Shown piece by piece: positions 1-7,312 of a stretch of DNA of 10,417 bases (its first letter is position 1; each line of letters starts with the position of its first letter). The position numbers and the translations under genes were made by a program. The notes under the pieces are model-generated. The model made no database searches. It was not told where the DNA came from and worked only from the letters and a program-made list of their open reading frames with translations. The stretch lies in NCBI GenBank assembly GCA_002336765.1, contig DDES01000117.1, positions 7,445-17,861 of the forward strand. The letters run 5' to 3'. The DNA comes from Novosphingobium sp. UBA1948 (GTDB lineage: Bacteria > Pseudomonadota > Alphaproteobacteria > Sphingomonadales > Sphingomonadaceae).

Positions 1-1881
1 GGCACGCTCTATGGCCGCAACGCCACCGGCGGCGCGCTCAACATCATTCCGGTCCAGCCCAAGCTGGGTACCTTCGAAGGTTTCGGCAGCGTCGGCTTCC
101 AGAACTACAACGGTGTGAGCGCCGAGGGTGCGATCAACATTCCGCTGGGTGAGAAGGTTGCTGTGCGCGCCTCGTTCCAGACCGTGTCGCGCGATGGCTA
201 CATCACCGACGGCACCGACGATGACAAGCACACCTCGTTCCGCCTGCAGGTGAAGGCGCAGCCCACCGACGCGATCACGCTGCGTCTGGGCATGAACTTC
301 CAGCATCTGGGTGGCCGTGGCCCCGGCAAGGTGGTCTATGCGCCCTTCGCGCCGACCGCGCCCGGCATCACCACGCCCCGGGCGATCCTGCCCGACAACC
401 GCTGGACCTCGATCAACCAGTCGCTCAACAGCCTGATTTCGACCGTGGTGGCGCCTCCGGGCATCTATCCGCTCGACACCAGCAAGACCTACCAGAACGT
501 CGACGTGCTGGGCATCAACGGCCATCTCGACTGGAATCTTGGTCCGGCGATGCTGACCATCATCCCCGCATTCCAGCGCGTGACGCAGGATTCGCTGGTG
601 ATGCCGGCGCTGTATTTCAGCACCAACAACTATTTCAACGGCAAGCCGTCGGTCTCTGAAGGCCAGACGCTGGAAGTCCGCCTCGGCCATGCCGACAAGG
701 GGCTGAAGTGGGTTGTGGGTGGCTATGTCTTCAATGAAGACCAGAACAGCTACAACGCCGTCCGTCTGGGCCGCGCTTCGGACACGGCCTTCATCGCCAA
801 GCTGGGCACCCGTGCCTATGCGGCCTTCGGTGAAGCCACTGTTTCGCTGACCGACAAGTTCCGCGCCACCGCGGGCCTGCGCTACACTGACGAGACCAAG
901 TCGGTCGACGGCCATCGTTACGCTCTGCCCGGCAGCCTTGCCTGCGCGGCGGGCGGCACCGCCATCGGCGGCAGCTGCGAGATCCTGACCTCGGCGGGTA
1001 CGTGGGTGAAGGGTTCGTATGGCGCCAAGCGTCTGAACTACAAGGTGGGCGTGGAATTCGACGTCGCCCCGCAGAACATGCTCTATGCCAATGTGGTCAC
1101 GGGCTTCAAATCGGGCGGCCAGTCGAACGCCGACATCAACCCCTACAAGCCCGAGGACGTGACGGCCTACACCATCGGCTCGAAGAACCGCTTCTTCGGT
1201 CGCCTGCTGCTGCTCAACGCCGAACTGTTCTACATGGACTACAAGAACCGTCAGGAAAACTTCACGCAGCTTGACCGTGGCGGCGCGCAGGTATCCTCGC
1301 TGTTCAACGCGGGCAAGGCCGAGGCCAAGGGCATCACGATCGAGGCCACGCTGCGTCCCACCAACGCGGACTCGCTGCGCGTGGGCGTGGAATACACCGA
1401 GAGCAAGTACAAGGACTTCACCTATCAGGTCTATCGTACGGCCAGCCCCGATCCGACGACCACTTGCGGCGTGAGCGCGATTGCCGGTGGCAACGCGACC
1501 ATCGGCTACTGGAACGTCAACTGCAGCGGCTTCCAGCTTCCGCGTACGCCCAAGTTCTCGGGCAATGTCAGCTATACCCACACGTTCGATCTGAAGAATG
1601 GTGGCCGTGTGGAACTGACGCCGGACATGAGCTTTGCCTCGTCGCGCTGGCTGTCGGCGGAATTCGTGGAGAACGCGCGGGCCGAAGCCTACGCGCTCTA
1701 TAACGCGAGCCTGACCTACTTCGCGCCGAACGATGCATTCTCGATCCAGGTGTTCGCGCGCAACATCGGCAACACGGCCGTTTACACCGGTACGCAGCAA
1801 TATCCGTTCATTGCCAACTACAATGGCCACGATATCGCGCCGCCGCGCACTTGGGGCGCTCGCGTGCGGGCCAAGTTCTAA
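1..1881 (+). CDS. TonB-dependent outer-membrane receptor, 5'-truncated by window edge
   Basis: The frame is open from base 1 to the TAA at 1879-1881, giving 626 residues; the true start lies upstream. The first residues read GTLYGRNATGGALNIIP, the classic end of the TonB receptor plug domain. A long beta-barrel follows, with aromatic-rich alternating strands, and the protein ends in ARVRAKF with the terminal Phe typical of outer-membrane barrels. It would import a bulky or scarce substrate across the outer membrane using TonB energy. A GTG at 115 is only an internal codon, because the plug motif lies before it in the same frame. Two cysteine pairs (window residues 315/326 and 489/508) lie in Gly/Ser/Asn-rich stretches that look like extracellular loops and may form disulfides. 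Sphingomonads often keep such receptors beside aromatic-degradation genes, so the ligand may be the substrate of the downstream operon, but a terminator separates them. Family call is firm; substrate unknown. Confidence 0.95.
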   Translation, partial: GTLYGRNATGGALNIIPVQPKLGTFEGFGSVGFQNYNGVSAEGAINIPLGEKVAVRASFQTVSRDGYITDGTDDDKHTSFRLQVKAQPTDAITLRLGMNFQHLGGRGPGKVVYAPFAPTAPGITTPRAILPDNRWTSINQSLNSLISTVVAPPGIYPLDTSKTYQNVDVLGINGHLDWNLGPAMLTIIPAFQRVTQDSLVMPALYFSTNNYFNGKPSVSEGQTLEVRLGHADKGLKWVVGGYVFNEDQNSYNAVRLGRASDTAFIAKLGTRAYAAFGEATVSLTDKFRATAGLRYTDETKSVDGHRYALPGSLACAAGGTAIGGSCEILTSAGTWVKGSYGAKRLNYKVGVEFDVAPQNMLYANVVTGFKSGGQSNADINPYKPEDVTAYTIGSKNRFFGRLLLLNAELFYMDYKNRQENFTQLDRGGAQVSSLFNAGKAEAKGITIEATLRPTNADSLRVGVEYTESKYKDFTYQVYRTASPDPTTTCGVSAIAGGNATIGYWNVNCSGFQLPRTPKFSGNVSYTHTFDLKNGGRVELTPDMSFASSRWLSAEFVENARAEAYALYNASLTYFAPNDAFSIQVFARNIGNTAVYTGTQQYPFIANYNGHDIAPPRTWGARVRAKF

Positions 1882-1916
1882 CAGGCTGACGGTCCTCTGA
1901 CGGGGACTGTGCAATC

Positions 1917-1958
1917 GGGGCGCGCGGGAAGTCTTAGGGCCTTTCGCGCGCCCCTTTT
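1917..1958 (+). terminator. Rho-independent terminator after the TonB receptor gene
   Basis: A perfect 10-bp inverted repeat, GGGGCGCGCG at 1917-1926 and CGCGCGCCCC at 1945-1954, encloses an 18-nt loop and is followed directly by TTTT at 1955-1958. It begins 35 bases after the receptor stop codon. The stem is all G/C, so it should end receptor transcription efficiently and insulate the catabolic operon downstream. Confidence 0.88.
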
Positions 1959-2038
1959 GCCTTCCGGCGGGCGGAGGGGGTGCTTCCGCGCCGCGCCGGA
2001 AATCCGCGAAAAAGCTGCAATTCTTTCCGTGAATACAG

Positions 2039-2066
2039 TTGATTTCATCCGCGACTCGTTTATAAA
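2039..2066 (+). promoter_or_regulatory. Candidate sigma70-type promoter of the catabolic operon
   Basis: TTGATT at 2039-2044 (4 of 6 matches to TTGACA) and TATAAA at 2061-2066 (5 of 6 to TATAAT) are separated by 16 bases. They lie in the AT-rich stretch directly upstream of the first operon gene. Transcription would start near 2073, giving a leader of about 33 nt. The -10 box overlaps the left end of the palindrome at 2065-2083, so a protein bound there would block polymerase. Based on consensus match only. Confidence 0.6.
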
Positions 2067-2083
2067 AAGAACATCGTTCTTTT
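2065..2083. promoter_or_regulatory. Perfect palindrome, probable IclR-type operator at the operon promoter
   Basis: The arms AAAAGAAC (2065-2072) and GTTCTTTT (2076-2083) are perfect inverted copies around a 3-base centre, ATC. The layout, GAAC-N3-GTTC flanked by A/T, resembles operators of IclR-family regulators such as KdgR. It overlaps the -10 box and the predicted start site, a repressor position. Its right half-site GTTC (2076-2079) also pairs with GAAC at 2089-2092 as GTTC-N9-GAAC, the spacing found inside the palindrome in front of the iclR-type gene. The local regulator is the natural candidate to bind; binding is inferred. Confidence 0.65.
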
Positions 2084-2105
2084 AGATGGAACAGGAAGAC
2101 AGGGA

Positions 2106-2996
2106 ATGCGTCTCGCTAGATTTGATGGTGGCCGGATCGGGGTGGTCGAGGGTGACGAGATCGTCGATGTCACCGCCGTATGCGCTGTCGATCCTGCCGA
2201 ATGGCCGGCGGTTGGTCCGCTGCGCGTGATCCGCGATTTTGCCGCGCTGCGCCCGCAGATCGAGGCCGCGCTGGCCACTGCGCCGCGCAAGGCTTGGGCC
2301 GATGTGCGGCTGGAAACGCCGGTGCCGTGGCCCAACAAGGTTATCGCCTATCCGGTGAACTATCACGCCCATGGCCGCGAGATGCAGGCGGGCTATCGCG
2401 CCACCAACCAGGGCTTCTTCCTCAAGCCCTCGTCCTCGGTATGCGGCCCGAACGATACGATCGTGCTGCCCCATGTGCCGGGCCGCGAGGTGCATCACGA
2501 GGCGGAACTGGGTATCATCATCGGCAAGACCTGCCGCTCGGTATCGCGCGAGAACTGGCGCGAGGCGGTGTTCGGCTATGCCTGCCTGATGGACATGGTG
2601 GTGCGCGGCCGCGAGGAGCGCGTGTTCCGCAAGGCCTATGACACATTCTGCCCCGTCGGCCCGTGGATCACCACGGCGGACGAGGTTCCCGATCCCGACC
2701 AGCTCGAGATGAACCTGTGGGTGAATGACGAACTGCGCCAGCATGCTAACACGCGCGATCTGGTGCTCGACATTCCCGGCATGATCGAAACCGCCTCGGC
2801 GGTGATGACGCTGCAGCCGGGCGATATCATCGCCACCGGCACGCCGCAGGGCGTCGGCCCGATCACCGATGGCGACAAGGTGCGCATCACCATCACCCGT
2901 CTGGGCGAGATGGTGATGGATGTGGTGCAGGGCAACGAGGGGGCCACCGAGGTCTTCGCGCAGGCCTATGTGCCGCCGATCATCAAGCAGAACTGA
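2106..2996 (+). CDS. Fumarylacetoacetate hydrolase (FAH) family protein, probable maleyl-/fumarylpyruvate hydrolase
   Basis: This 296-residue protein has a small N-terminal region (about 1-75) and a complete FAH catalytic domain (about 76-290). Visible family signatures are NYHAHGRE (85-92), FFLKP with Lys107, the acidic metal ligands Glu132 and Glu134 in HHEAELG, Asp163 in GYACLMD, YDTFCPVGPW (179-188, beginning at Tyr178) and TGTPQGVGP (244-252). FAH enzymes use a divalent metal to hydrolyse a C-C bond in 2,4-dioxo acids. Beside a gentisate dioxygenase-like gene, the likely reaction is splitting maleylpyruvate, fumarylpyruvate or an alkyl analogue into pyruvate and a C4 (or alkyl-C4) dicarboxylate. 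AGGAAG at 2093-2098, 7 bases upstream, supports the ATG at 2106. It is the first gene of the operon and is followed after 19 bases by the bicupin. Other FAH roles (decarboxylase, hydratase) cannot be excluded by sequence alone. Confidence 0.9.
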   Translation: MRLARFDGGRIGVVEGDEIVDVTAVCAVDPAEWPAVGPLRVIRDFAALRPQIEAALATAPRKAWADVRLETPVPWPNKVIAYPVNYHAHGREMQAGYRATNQGFFLKPSSSVCGPNDTIVLPHVPGREVHHEAELGIIIGKTCRSVSRENWREAVFGYACLMDMVVRGREERVFRKAYDTFCPVGPWITTADEVPDPDQLEMNLWVNDELRQHANTRDLVLDIPGMIETASAVMTLQPGDIIATGTPQGVGPITDGDKVRITITRLGEMVMDVVQGNEGATEVFAQAYVPPIIKQN

Positions 2997-3015
2997 GCGG
3001 GAAGGGGGGCGCATC

Positions 3016-3951
3016 ATGGCCGGCATCGACACGCTCGAGGATCTTTACGCGGCTTTCACCGCGCTCAACATGGAAGGGGGCTGGCATCGCCGCTTCCCCG
3101 CGCTGTGGGCCGAGCCGCGTGCCAATTTTCTGCCGCACCAGTGGCGCTATGCCGATGTCAAACCGATCCTCGCCCGCGCGGGCGAACTGATCGGCACCGA
3201 CAAGGCGGAGCGCCGCAACCTGACGATGTTCAACCCTGTCGAGGGCAACATCTATTCGACGGTGCGCTCGATCGTGGCGGCTTACCAGATGATCCGCCCG
3301 GGCGAGGTGGCCCGCGCGCATCGGCACACGCCCAACGCCTTGCGGCTGATCCTCGAAGGGCGCGGTACCTATACGGTGGTGGATGGCCATCGCGTGGAAA
3401 TGCGCCCCGGCGATGTGCTGCTGACGCCCAGCTGGGCGTGGCATTCGCATGACAATATCGGGCCGGACGATTGCTACTGGATGGACTTCCTCGATGTTCC
3501 GCTGGTGCATCTGCTGGAGCCGATGTTCTACGAGCCGCATCCGCAGGGGATCGAGGCCGATCCGGTCTTTGTCGAAAGCGCGCCCCTGGCTTTCCGCCGC
3601 GAAGATACGCTGGCGCGGCTTGATGTCGCGCCTGCTGCCGACGATGCCCATGCCTCGGTGCAACTGGGGGATCCGGCGCTCAAGACGATCCGGCTGGATA
3701 TGCAGCGGCTGGTGGCGGGGCGCGTAACCGCGCGTTGCCGCACCACCGCCAACATCATCTATGCCGTGGTGGAGGGCAGCGGCCAGACCGAGATCGACGG
3801 CCAGACCTTCTCGTGGGGTTTCGGCGACACGATCGCGATCCCCGCGTGGCGGCCCTATCGCCACACGGCGTCGAGTGATGCCCTGCTGTTCAAGGTGTCG
3901 GACGCACCGGTGATGGCCGCGTTCGATTGGCTACGCAGCGAGGCTGACTGA
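3016..3951 (+). CDS. Gentisate 1,2-dioxygenase-like bicupin ring-cleavage dioxygenase
   Basis: The frame is open further upstream into the previous gene, but ATG 3016 (MAGIDTLEDLYAAF) has purine-rich GGAAGGGGGG at 3000-3009 in front and gives a natural 311-residue product. Two cupin domains are visible. The first (about 85-170) carries HRHTPNALR with His102 and His104, a Gly-rich LEGRGTYTVVDG strand, PGDVLLTPSW and His143: the three-His Fe(II) site of gentisate-type dioxygenases. The second (about 225-300) keeps the fold (VVEGSG, GDTIAIPAW, KVSDAPVM), but its HxH position reads Arg-Cys-Arg (240-242), so it probably binds no metal, as is usual in this family. Such enzymes open gentisate, or relatives such as salicylate or 1-hydroxy-2-naphthoate, to an oxo-diacid with O2. 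The length is slightly below the usual roughly 340-370 residues. The neighbouring monooxygenase and FAH hydrolase support a gentisate-type substrate; which ring substituents it accepts is unknown. Confidence 0.87.
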   Translation: MAGIDTLEDLYAAFTALNMEGGWHRRFPALWAEPRANFLPHQWRYADVKPILARAGELIGTDKAERRNLTMFNPVEGNIYSTVRSIVAAYQMIRPGEVARAHRHTPNALRLILEGRGTYTVVDGHRVEMRPGDVLLTPSWAWHSHDNIGPDDCYWMDFLDVPLVHLLEPMFYEPHPQGIEADPVFVESAPLAFRREDTLARLDVAPAADDAHASVQLGDPALKTIRLDMQRLVAGRVTARCRTTANIIYAVVEGSGQTEIDGQTFSWGFGDTIAIPAWRPYRHTASSDALLFKVSDAPVMAAFDWLRSEAD

Positions 3952-4000
3952 CCCCCGCTTTATTCCTTCATAGAAATTCAAAAGTTTACGGGAGCAAACC

Positions 4001-5197
4001 ATGACAAAATCTCTCAAGGTGCTGATTGCGGGCGGTGGTATTGGCGGTATGGCGGCGGCGCTGTCGCTGTTGCGTCGCGGCTATGATGTCGAGGTCTATG
4101 AACAGGCCGCCGAACTGGGCGAGGTGGGCGCCGGCGTCCAGATCAGCCCCAATGGCTCGCGTGCGCTCGACGCGCTTGGCGTGTTCGAGACGCTGAAGGC
4201 CGCTTCCTGCGCGCCGCGCCGCAAGGAATTCCGCCTGTGGAACACCGGCCGTTCATGGCCGATGTTCGACCTTGGCCCGATCGCCATCGAGAAATATGGC
4301 TATCCCTATCTCACCGTCTATCGCCCCGATCTGCTGGGCACGCTGATCGATGCGGTGCGCGCGATCAAGCCCGATGCCGTTCATCTGGGCAAGCCGGTCA
4401 GCGGCGTGGATGTGGCCGAGGACAGCGCGACGCTGCATTTCGCCGATGGCACCAGCGCGACCGGCGATATCGTGGTGGGCGCCGATGGCGTGAAATCCAC
4501 CATCCGCCGCACCCTGTTCGGTGATGACGAGGCGCAGTTCACCGGCATGATCGCATGGCGCGCCGTGATCCCCATGGAGCTGCTGCCCGAGCGTATGCAC
4601 GAGATGCTGGGCTGGACCTGGATCGGGCCGGGCGGTCACCTCGTCAACTATCCGCTGCGCGGCGGCAAGCTGATGAACATGATCGGCACCATCGAGCGCG
4701 ACGACTGGCAGGTGGAAAGCTGGTACACGCAAGGTTCGACCGAAGAATGCGCCAATGATTTCAAGGGCTGGCACGAGGATGTCCAGACCCTGATCCATGC
4801 CGCGCCGACGGTGATGAAATGGGCCTTCATGGAACGCGCCCCGCGCCAGCAGTGGAGCGTCGGTCGCGCCACTCTGCTGGGCGATGCTTGCCACGCCACG
4901 CTGCCCTTCCTGGCGCAGGGCGCGGTGATGTCGATCGAGGATGGCGTGATCCTTGGCCGCTGCCTCGACAAGTACAGCGATCCGGTCGAAGCGCTTCAGC
5001 GCTATGAGCAGGCCCGTGTCGAGCGCACCAGCAAGATGGTGCGCGGCGCCAAGGAAAACACCGCCCGCTTCCATGAATCGGCGCTGGCCACCGAGGAAGG
5101 TGCCGTCGCCTATATGGAAAGCGAGTGGAGCCGCGATCCGATCCGCGACCGCTACGACTGGCTCTATCGCTATGACGTGCAGACCGTGGAGATCTGA
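4001..5197 (+). CDS. FAD-dependent class A aromatic monooxygenase (3-hydroxybenzoate 6-hydroxylase / salicylate hydroxylase-like)
   Basis: The 398-residue product is a single-component flavoprotein hydroxylase. It shows the N-terminal FAD Rossmann fingerprint GGGIGG (11-16) with Glu34 ending the second strand, the GADGVKS segment (160-166) that contacts FAD and NAD(P)H, and the second FAD motif LLGDACHATLPFLAQGA (292-308). The C-terminal DWLYRYD is typical of salicylate/3-hydroxybenzoate hydroxylases. These enzymes use NAD(P)H and O2 to hydroxylate a phenolic acid in the cytoplasm. Beside a gentisate-type dioxygenase, para-hydroxylation to a gentisate fits better than oxidative decarboxylation to a catechol, but sequence alone does not settle regiochemistry. 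GGGAG at 3990-3994 lies 6 bases before ATG. The 49-base gap behind the bicupin is noticeably AT-rich, the only sizeable break inside the operon; I see no clear promoter in it. Confidence 0.9.
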   Translation: MTKSLKVLIAGGGIGGMAAALSLLRRGYDVEVYEQAAELGEVGAGVQISPNGSRALDALGVFETLKAASCAPRRKEFRLWNTGRSWPMFDLGPIAIEKYGYPYLTVYRPDLLGTLIDAVRAIKPDAVHLGKPVSGVDVAEDSATLHFADGTSATGDIVVGADGVKSTIRRTLFGDDEAQFTGMIAWRAVIPMELLPERMHEMLGWTWIGPGGHLVNYPLRGGKLMNMIGTIERDDWQVESWYTQGSTEECANDFKGWHEDVQTLIHAAPTVMKWAFMERAPRQQWSVGRATLLGDACHATLPFLAQGAVMSIEDGVILGRCLDKYSDPVEALQRYEQARVERTSKMVRGAKENTARFHESALATEEGAVAYMESEWSRDPIRDRYDWLYRYDVQTVEI

Positions 5198-5200
5198 TCG

Positions 5201-6424
5201 GTGATCCATCCTGAGCAGCGCCCCCCCGCTGATCTTCTGGCTGGCATTCGGGTGCTCGACCTGACGAATATCCTGTCGGGCCCCTATGCCACCTACCAGA
5301 TGGCCCTGCTGGGGGCCGAGGTGATCAAGGTCGAGAACCCGAAGGACGGCGATCTGGCGCGCAAGCTGGGCGCTTCGCCCGCGCTGAACGCGCAACTGAT
5401 GGGCACCAGCTTCCTCGCGCAAAACGCGGGGAAGCTGTCGGTCACGGTCGATCTCAAGCATCCCGAAGGCAAGGCGCTGTTCCGCGATCTGGTGGCGAGC
5501 GCCGATGTGCTGGTGGAAAATTTCCGCCCCGGCGTGATGGAGCGGCTGGGCTTCAGCTATGAGGCCTTGCGCGAGGCCAATCCGAGCCTTGTCTATTGCG
5601 CCATTTCCGGCTTTGGCCAGAACGGGCCGCTGGCGGGCAATCCGGCCTATGACCAGATCGTGCAGGGCATGTCGGGTGTGATGAGCATCACGGGCGACGC
5701 GCAGACCGCGCCTTTGCGCGTCGGCTATCCCTTGTGCGACACGCTGGGCGGCATGGCGGCAGCCTTTGCTGTGGTCAGCGCGCTGGTGAAGCGCGGGCGC
5801 ACGGGCGAGGGGGCGTTCATCGACCTCTCGATGCTCGACGCCACGCTGTCAGCCATGGGCTGGGCGGTGTCGAACTATCTGATCGCGGGTGTCGAGGCCA
5901 AGCCGATCGGCAACCAGAACATGACTGCCGCGCCTTCGGGCGCCTTCCGCTGTGCCGATGCGCAGATCAACATTGCCGCCAACAAGCAGGAGCAGTTCGA
6001 GAAACTGTGCGAACTGGTCGGCCGCCCCGATCTGGCCACCGATCCCCGCTTTGCGGAACGCGAGACGCGCAAGGGCAATCGCGCCGCGATCAACGCTGAA
6101 CTGGAAAAGGCGCTGGCCACCCGCACCGCGCTGGAATGGGAAACCCTGCTCAACGCGCATGGCATTCCGGCTGGCCGCATCCTGACCGTTCCCGAGATTC
6201 TGGCCCATCCGCAGATTGCCGCGCGCGATCTGGTGCAGGAACTGGATGTTCCCGACGCCGATTTCGGCGTCAAGGTGGTGCGTGCCGGTTTCGATCTGGC
6301 CGACAGCCAGCCCACCGCGCGTTGCGCCCCGCCGTGGCTGGGGCAGCATAATGACGCGATTTACGGCAAGCTGGGCCACGACGAGGCCGCCTTGGCCCGC
6401 CTCAAGGCTGCCGGAGCCATCTGA
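5201..6424 (+). CDS. CaiB/BaiF family (family III) acyl-CoA transferase
   Basis: The 407-residue product is full length for family III CoA-transferases. It shows IRVLDLTNILSGPYATYQMALLGAEVIKVE near the N-terminus (16-45), the signature VENFRPGVMERLGFSYEAL (105-123), YCAISGFGQNGP (132-143), AYDQIVQGMSG (149-159) and GYPLCDTLGGM, where Asp180 is the expected catalytic aspartate forming the acyl-anhydride intermediate. Family members move CoA between carboxylic acids without ATP. In this operon the acceptor may be a malate-type or alkylmalate diacid made downstream of ring cleavage, feeding the lyase encoded at 7313; the acceptor is inferred. The start is GTG 5201, only 3 bases after the monooxygenase stop, with GGAG at 5188-5191, implying translational coupling. 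It is the last gene of the first plus-strand block and ends 33 bases from the convergent regulator. Confidence 0.92.
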   Translation: MIHPEQRPPADLLAGIRVLDLTNILSGPYATYQMALLGAEVIKVENPKDGDLARKLGASPALNAQLMGTSFLAQNAGKLSVTVDLKHPEGKALFRDLVASADVLVENFRPGVMERLGFSYEALREANPSLVYCAISGFGQNGPLAGNPAYDQIVQGMSGVMSITGDAQTAPLRVGYPLCDTLGGMAAAFAVVSALVKRGRTGEGAFIDLSMLDATLSAMGWAVSNYLIAGVEAKPIGNQNMTAAPSGAFRCADAQINIAANKQEQFEKLCELVGRPDLATDPRFAERETRKGNRAAINAELEKALATRTALEWETLLNAHGIPAGRILTVPEILAHPQIAARDLVQELDVPDADFGVKVVRAGFDLADSQPTARCAPPWLGQHNDAIYGKLGHDEAALARLKAAGAI

Positions 6425-6435
6425 GCGATGGCGCC
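6413..6435. other. Short stem-loop between convergent genes, weak candidate bidirectional terminator
   Basis: GCCATC (6416-6421) and GATGGC (6427-6432) pair perfectly around TGAGC. Two more G-C pairs follow beyond an A/G mismatch (6413-6414 with 6434-6435). The CoA-transferase stop codon lies in the loop. Neither strand has a T-run behind it, so an intrinsic terminator role is doubtful, but no other candidate exists in the 33-base gap between the two convergent stop codons. Confidence 0.25.
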
Positions 6436-6457
6436 CGCACCGGCATGGCCACCGGCC

Positions 6458-7171
6458 TCAGGCGGCGAGCACGGGAGGCAGCAGCGCGGGCGAAGCCCCC
6501 AGTCGCAGCGACAGTGTAATCGCCGCGTCCACCACCACGGGCGACAGTTTGGCGATATGTTCGGCAGTGAAGCGCTGGCTGGGGCCGGATACGGTGATTG
6601 CCCCCTGCAAGGCGCCATCGGCGCCAAACACCGGCACACCCAGCGCCGCCATTTCCATATCCACATTGCCCACCGACACGCTCACCATGCTCTCGCGGGT
6701 CAGCGGGCCGCGCAGGCCGTCGGTAAAGGCGATCAATGTCATGCTGGCCGCGCCCTTGTTCAACTCGATCCGCGCACCGGGCCGCACGCTGTAATCGCGC
6801 ACCAGATGCCGACCGTCCACGCGGAACAGGCACACCTGATTGCCGCCGTCGCGGATGTAGAAGGTGGCGCTTTCGGAAGTTTCGGTCACCAGTTGCTGCA
6901 ACACCGGATCGACGAACTGGCGCAGGTCAAAGGAATCCTGAAACACTGCCGCAAAAGACAGCAGGCTGGCGCCCAGTTGATAGCTGCCGTCGGCGCGCTG
7001 CCACACAAAGCCATAGCGCTCGAGACTGCCCAGCAGGCGCAGGATCGTGCTTTTGTAGAGGCCGGTCAGCCGCGCGATTTCCGCAAGGGTCAGCACCGGT
7101 TTGCCACGGCGGAAAGCCTCGAGAATATCCATTGCGCGGTCCACCGCGGCCACGCCGGGCTTTGAAGTCAT
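6458..7171 (-). CDS. IclR-family transcriptional regulator
   Basis: This 237-residue protein has the two-domain IclR layout. The N-terminal winged helix-turn-helix (about 8-70) contains AVDRAMDILEAF, LTLAEIARLTGLYKSTILRLLGSLERYGFV and the wing DGSYQLG. The C-terminal effector domain (about 80-230) contains ESATFYIRDGGNQVCLFRVDG, LNKGAASMTLIAFTDG and GVPVFGADGALQGAITVSGP. IclR proteins often repress or activate aromatic catabolism in response to a pathway acid. The gene lies inside the catabolic cluster, convergent with the CoA-transferase gene and divergent from the lyase gene. The ATG at 7171 is chosen because the HTH begins directly after it; the ribosome site is weak (AAGG, complement of 7183-7186, 11 bases away). 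A palindrome at 7203-7223 lies 31 bases upstream across its own probable promoter, so autoregulation is likely. Its inducer is unknown, plausibly the aromatic substrate or a cleavage product. Confidence 0.95.
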   Translation of the reverse strand: MTSKPGVAAVDRAMDILEAFRRGKPVLTLAEIARLTGLYKSTILRLLGSLERYGFVWQRADGSYQLGASLLSFAAVFQDSFDLRQFVDPVLQQLVTETSESATFYIRDGGNQVCLFRVDGRHLVRDYSVRPGARIELNKGAASMTLIAFTDGLRGPLTRESMVSVSVGNVDMEMAALGVPVFGADGALQGAITVSGPSQRFTAEHIAKLSPVVVDAAITLSLRLGASPALLPPVLAA

Positions 7172-7202
7172 GGTGTGTGTAGCCTTACAGTCGATTGTCT
7201 TG

Positions 7203-7223
7203 ATGTTCTGTATAGCAGAACAT
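7203..7223. promoter_or_regulatory. Perfect palindrome, probable IclR-type operator in the divergent region
   Basis: ATGTTCTG (7203-7210) and CAGAACAT (7216-7223) are perfect inverted copies around the 5-base centre TATAG. The core GTTC-N9-GAAC (7205-7221) has the same half-sites and spacing as 2076-2092 in front of the first operon. It lies between the regulator gene and the lyase gene and covers the candidate -10 box of the regulator, so it could control both directions. Binding by the adjacent IclR-family protein is inferred from position and symmetry. Confidence 0.72.
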
Positions 7224-7239
7224 GGATGCGAAATGTCAA
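7209..7239 (-). promoter_or_regulatory. Candidate promoter of the IclR-family gene
   Basis: On the minus strand a perfect -35 TTGACA (complement of 7234-7239) is followed after 19 bases by TATACA (complement of 7209-7214). The spacer is longer than the usual 16-18, so the promoter may be weak or need help. The -10 box lies inside the palindrome at 7203-7223. The predicted leader before ATG 7171 is about 30 nt. No equally clear promoter is seen on the plus strand for the lyase gene. Confidence 0.5.
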
Positions 7240-7312
7240 TGGGGTCCGCCCCGACTGCTAATGAATTTTAACCGATCACTTTAAATCCCGATCGTTTTGC
7301 CGGAGTAAGATC

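Noticed and set aside
2086..2105. Upstream ATG at 2086 in another frame, a possible leader peptide
   Set aside because: No ribosome site lies at a useful distance, the frame runs into the FAH gene as shadow sequence, and it would start only about 13 bases after the predicted transcript start.
2920..3015. Possible 32-residue N-terminal extension of the bicupin from an ATG at 2920
   Set aside because: It overlaps the end of the FAH gene, its translation is Arg/Ser-rich shadow sequence, and ATG 3016 has a purine-rich ribosome site and a family-like N-terminus.
2082..3864. Two antisense open frames (2082-3032 and 2983-3864) over the FAH and bicupin genes
   Set aside because: Both mirror real genes, show no family signature and would start without a plausible ribosome site.
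3966..3978. Short TTC-ATA-GAA symmetry before the monooxygenase gene, considered as a third operator
   Set aside because: The arms are only 3 bp and lack the GTTC/GAAC half-sites found at the other two places.
4253..5461. Antisense open frame of 402 codons over the monooxygenase and the start of the CoA-transferase gene
   Set aside because: It crosses two well-supported genes and has shadow-type composition and no motif.
7272..7293. Two CCGATC direct repeats 16 bases apart upstream of the lyase gene
   Set aside because: Six-base repeats are common in DNA of this composition and nothing else supports a regulatory role.
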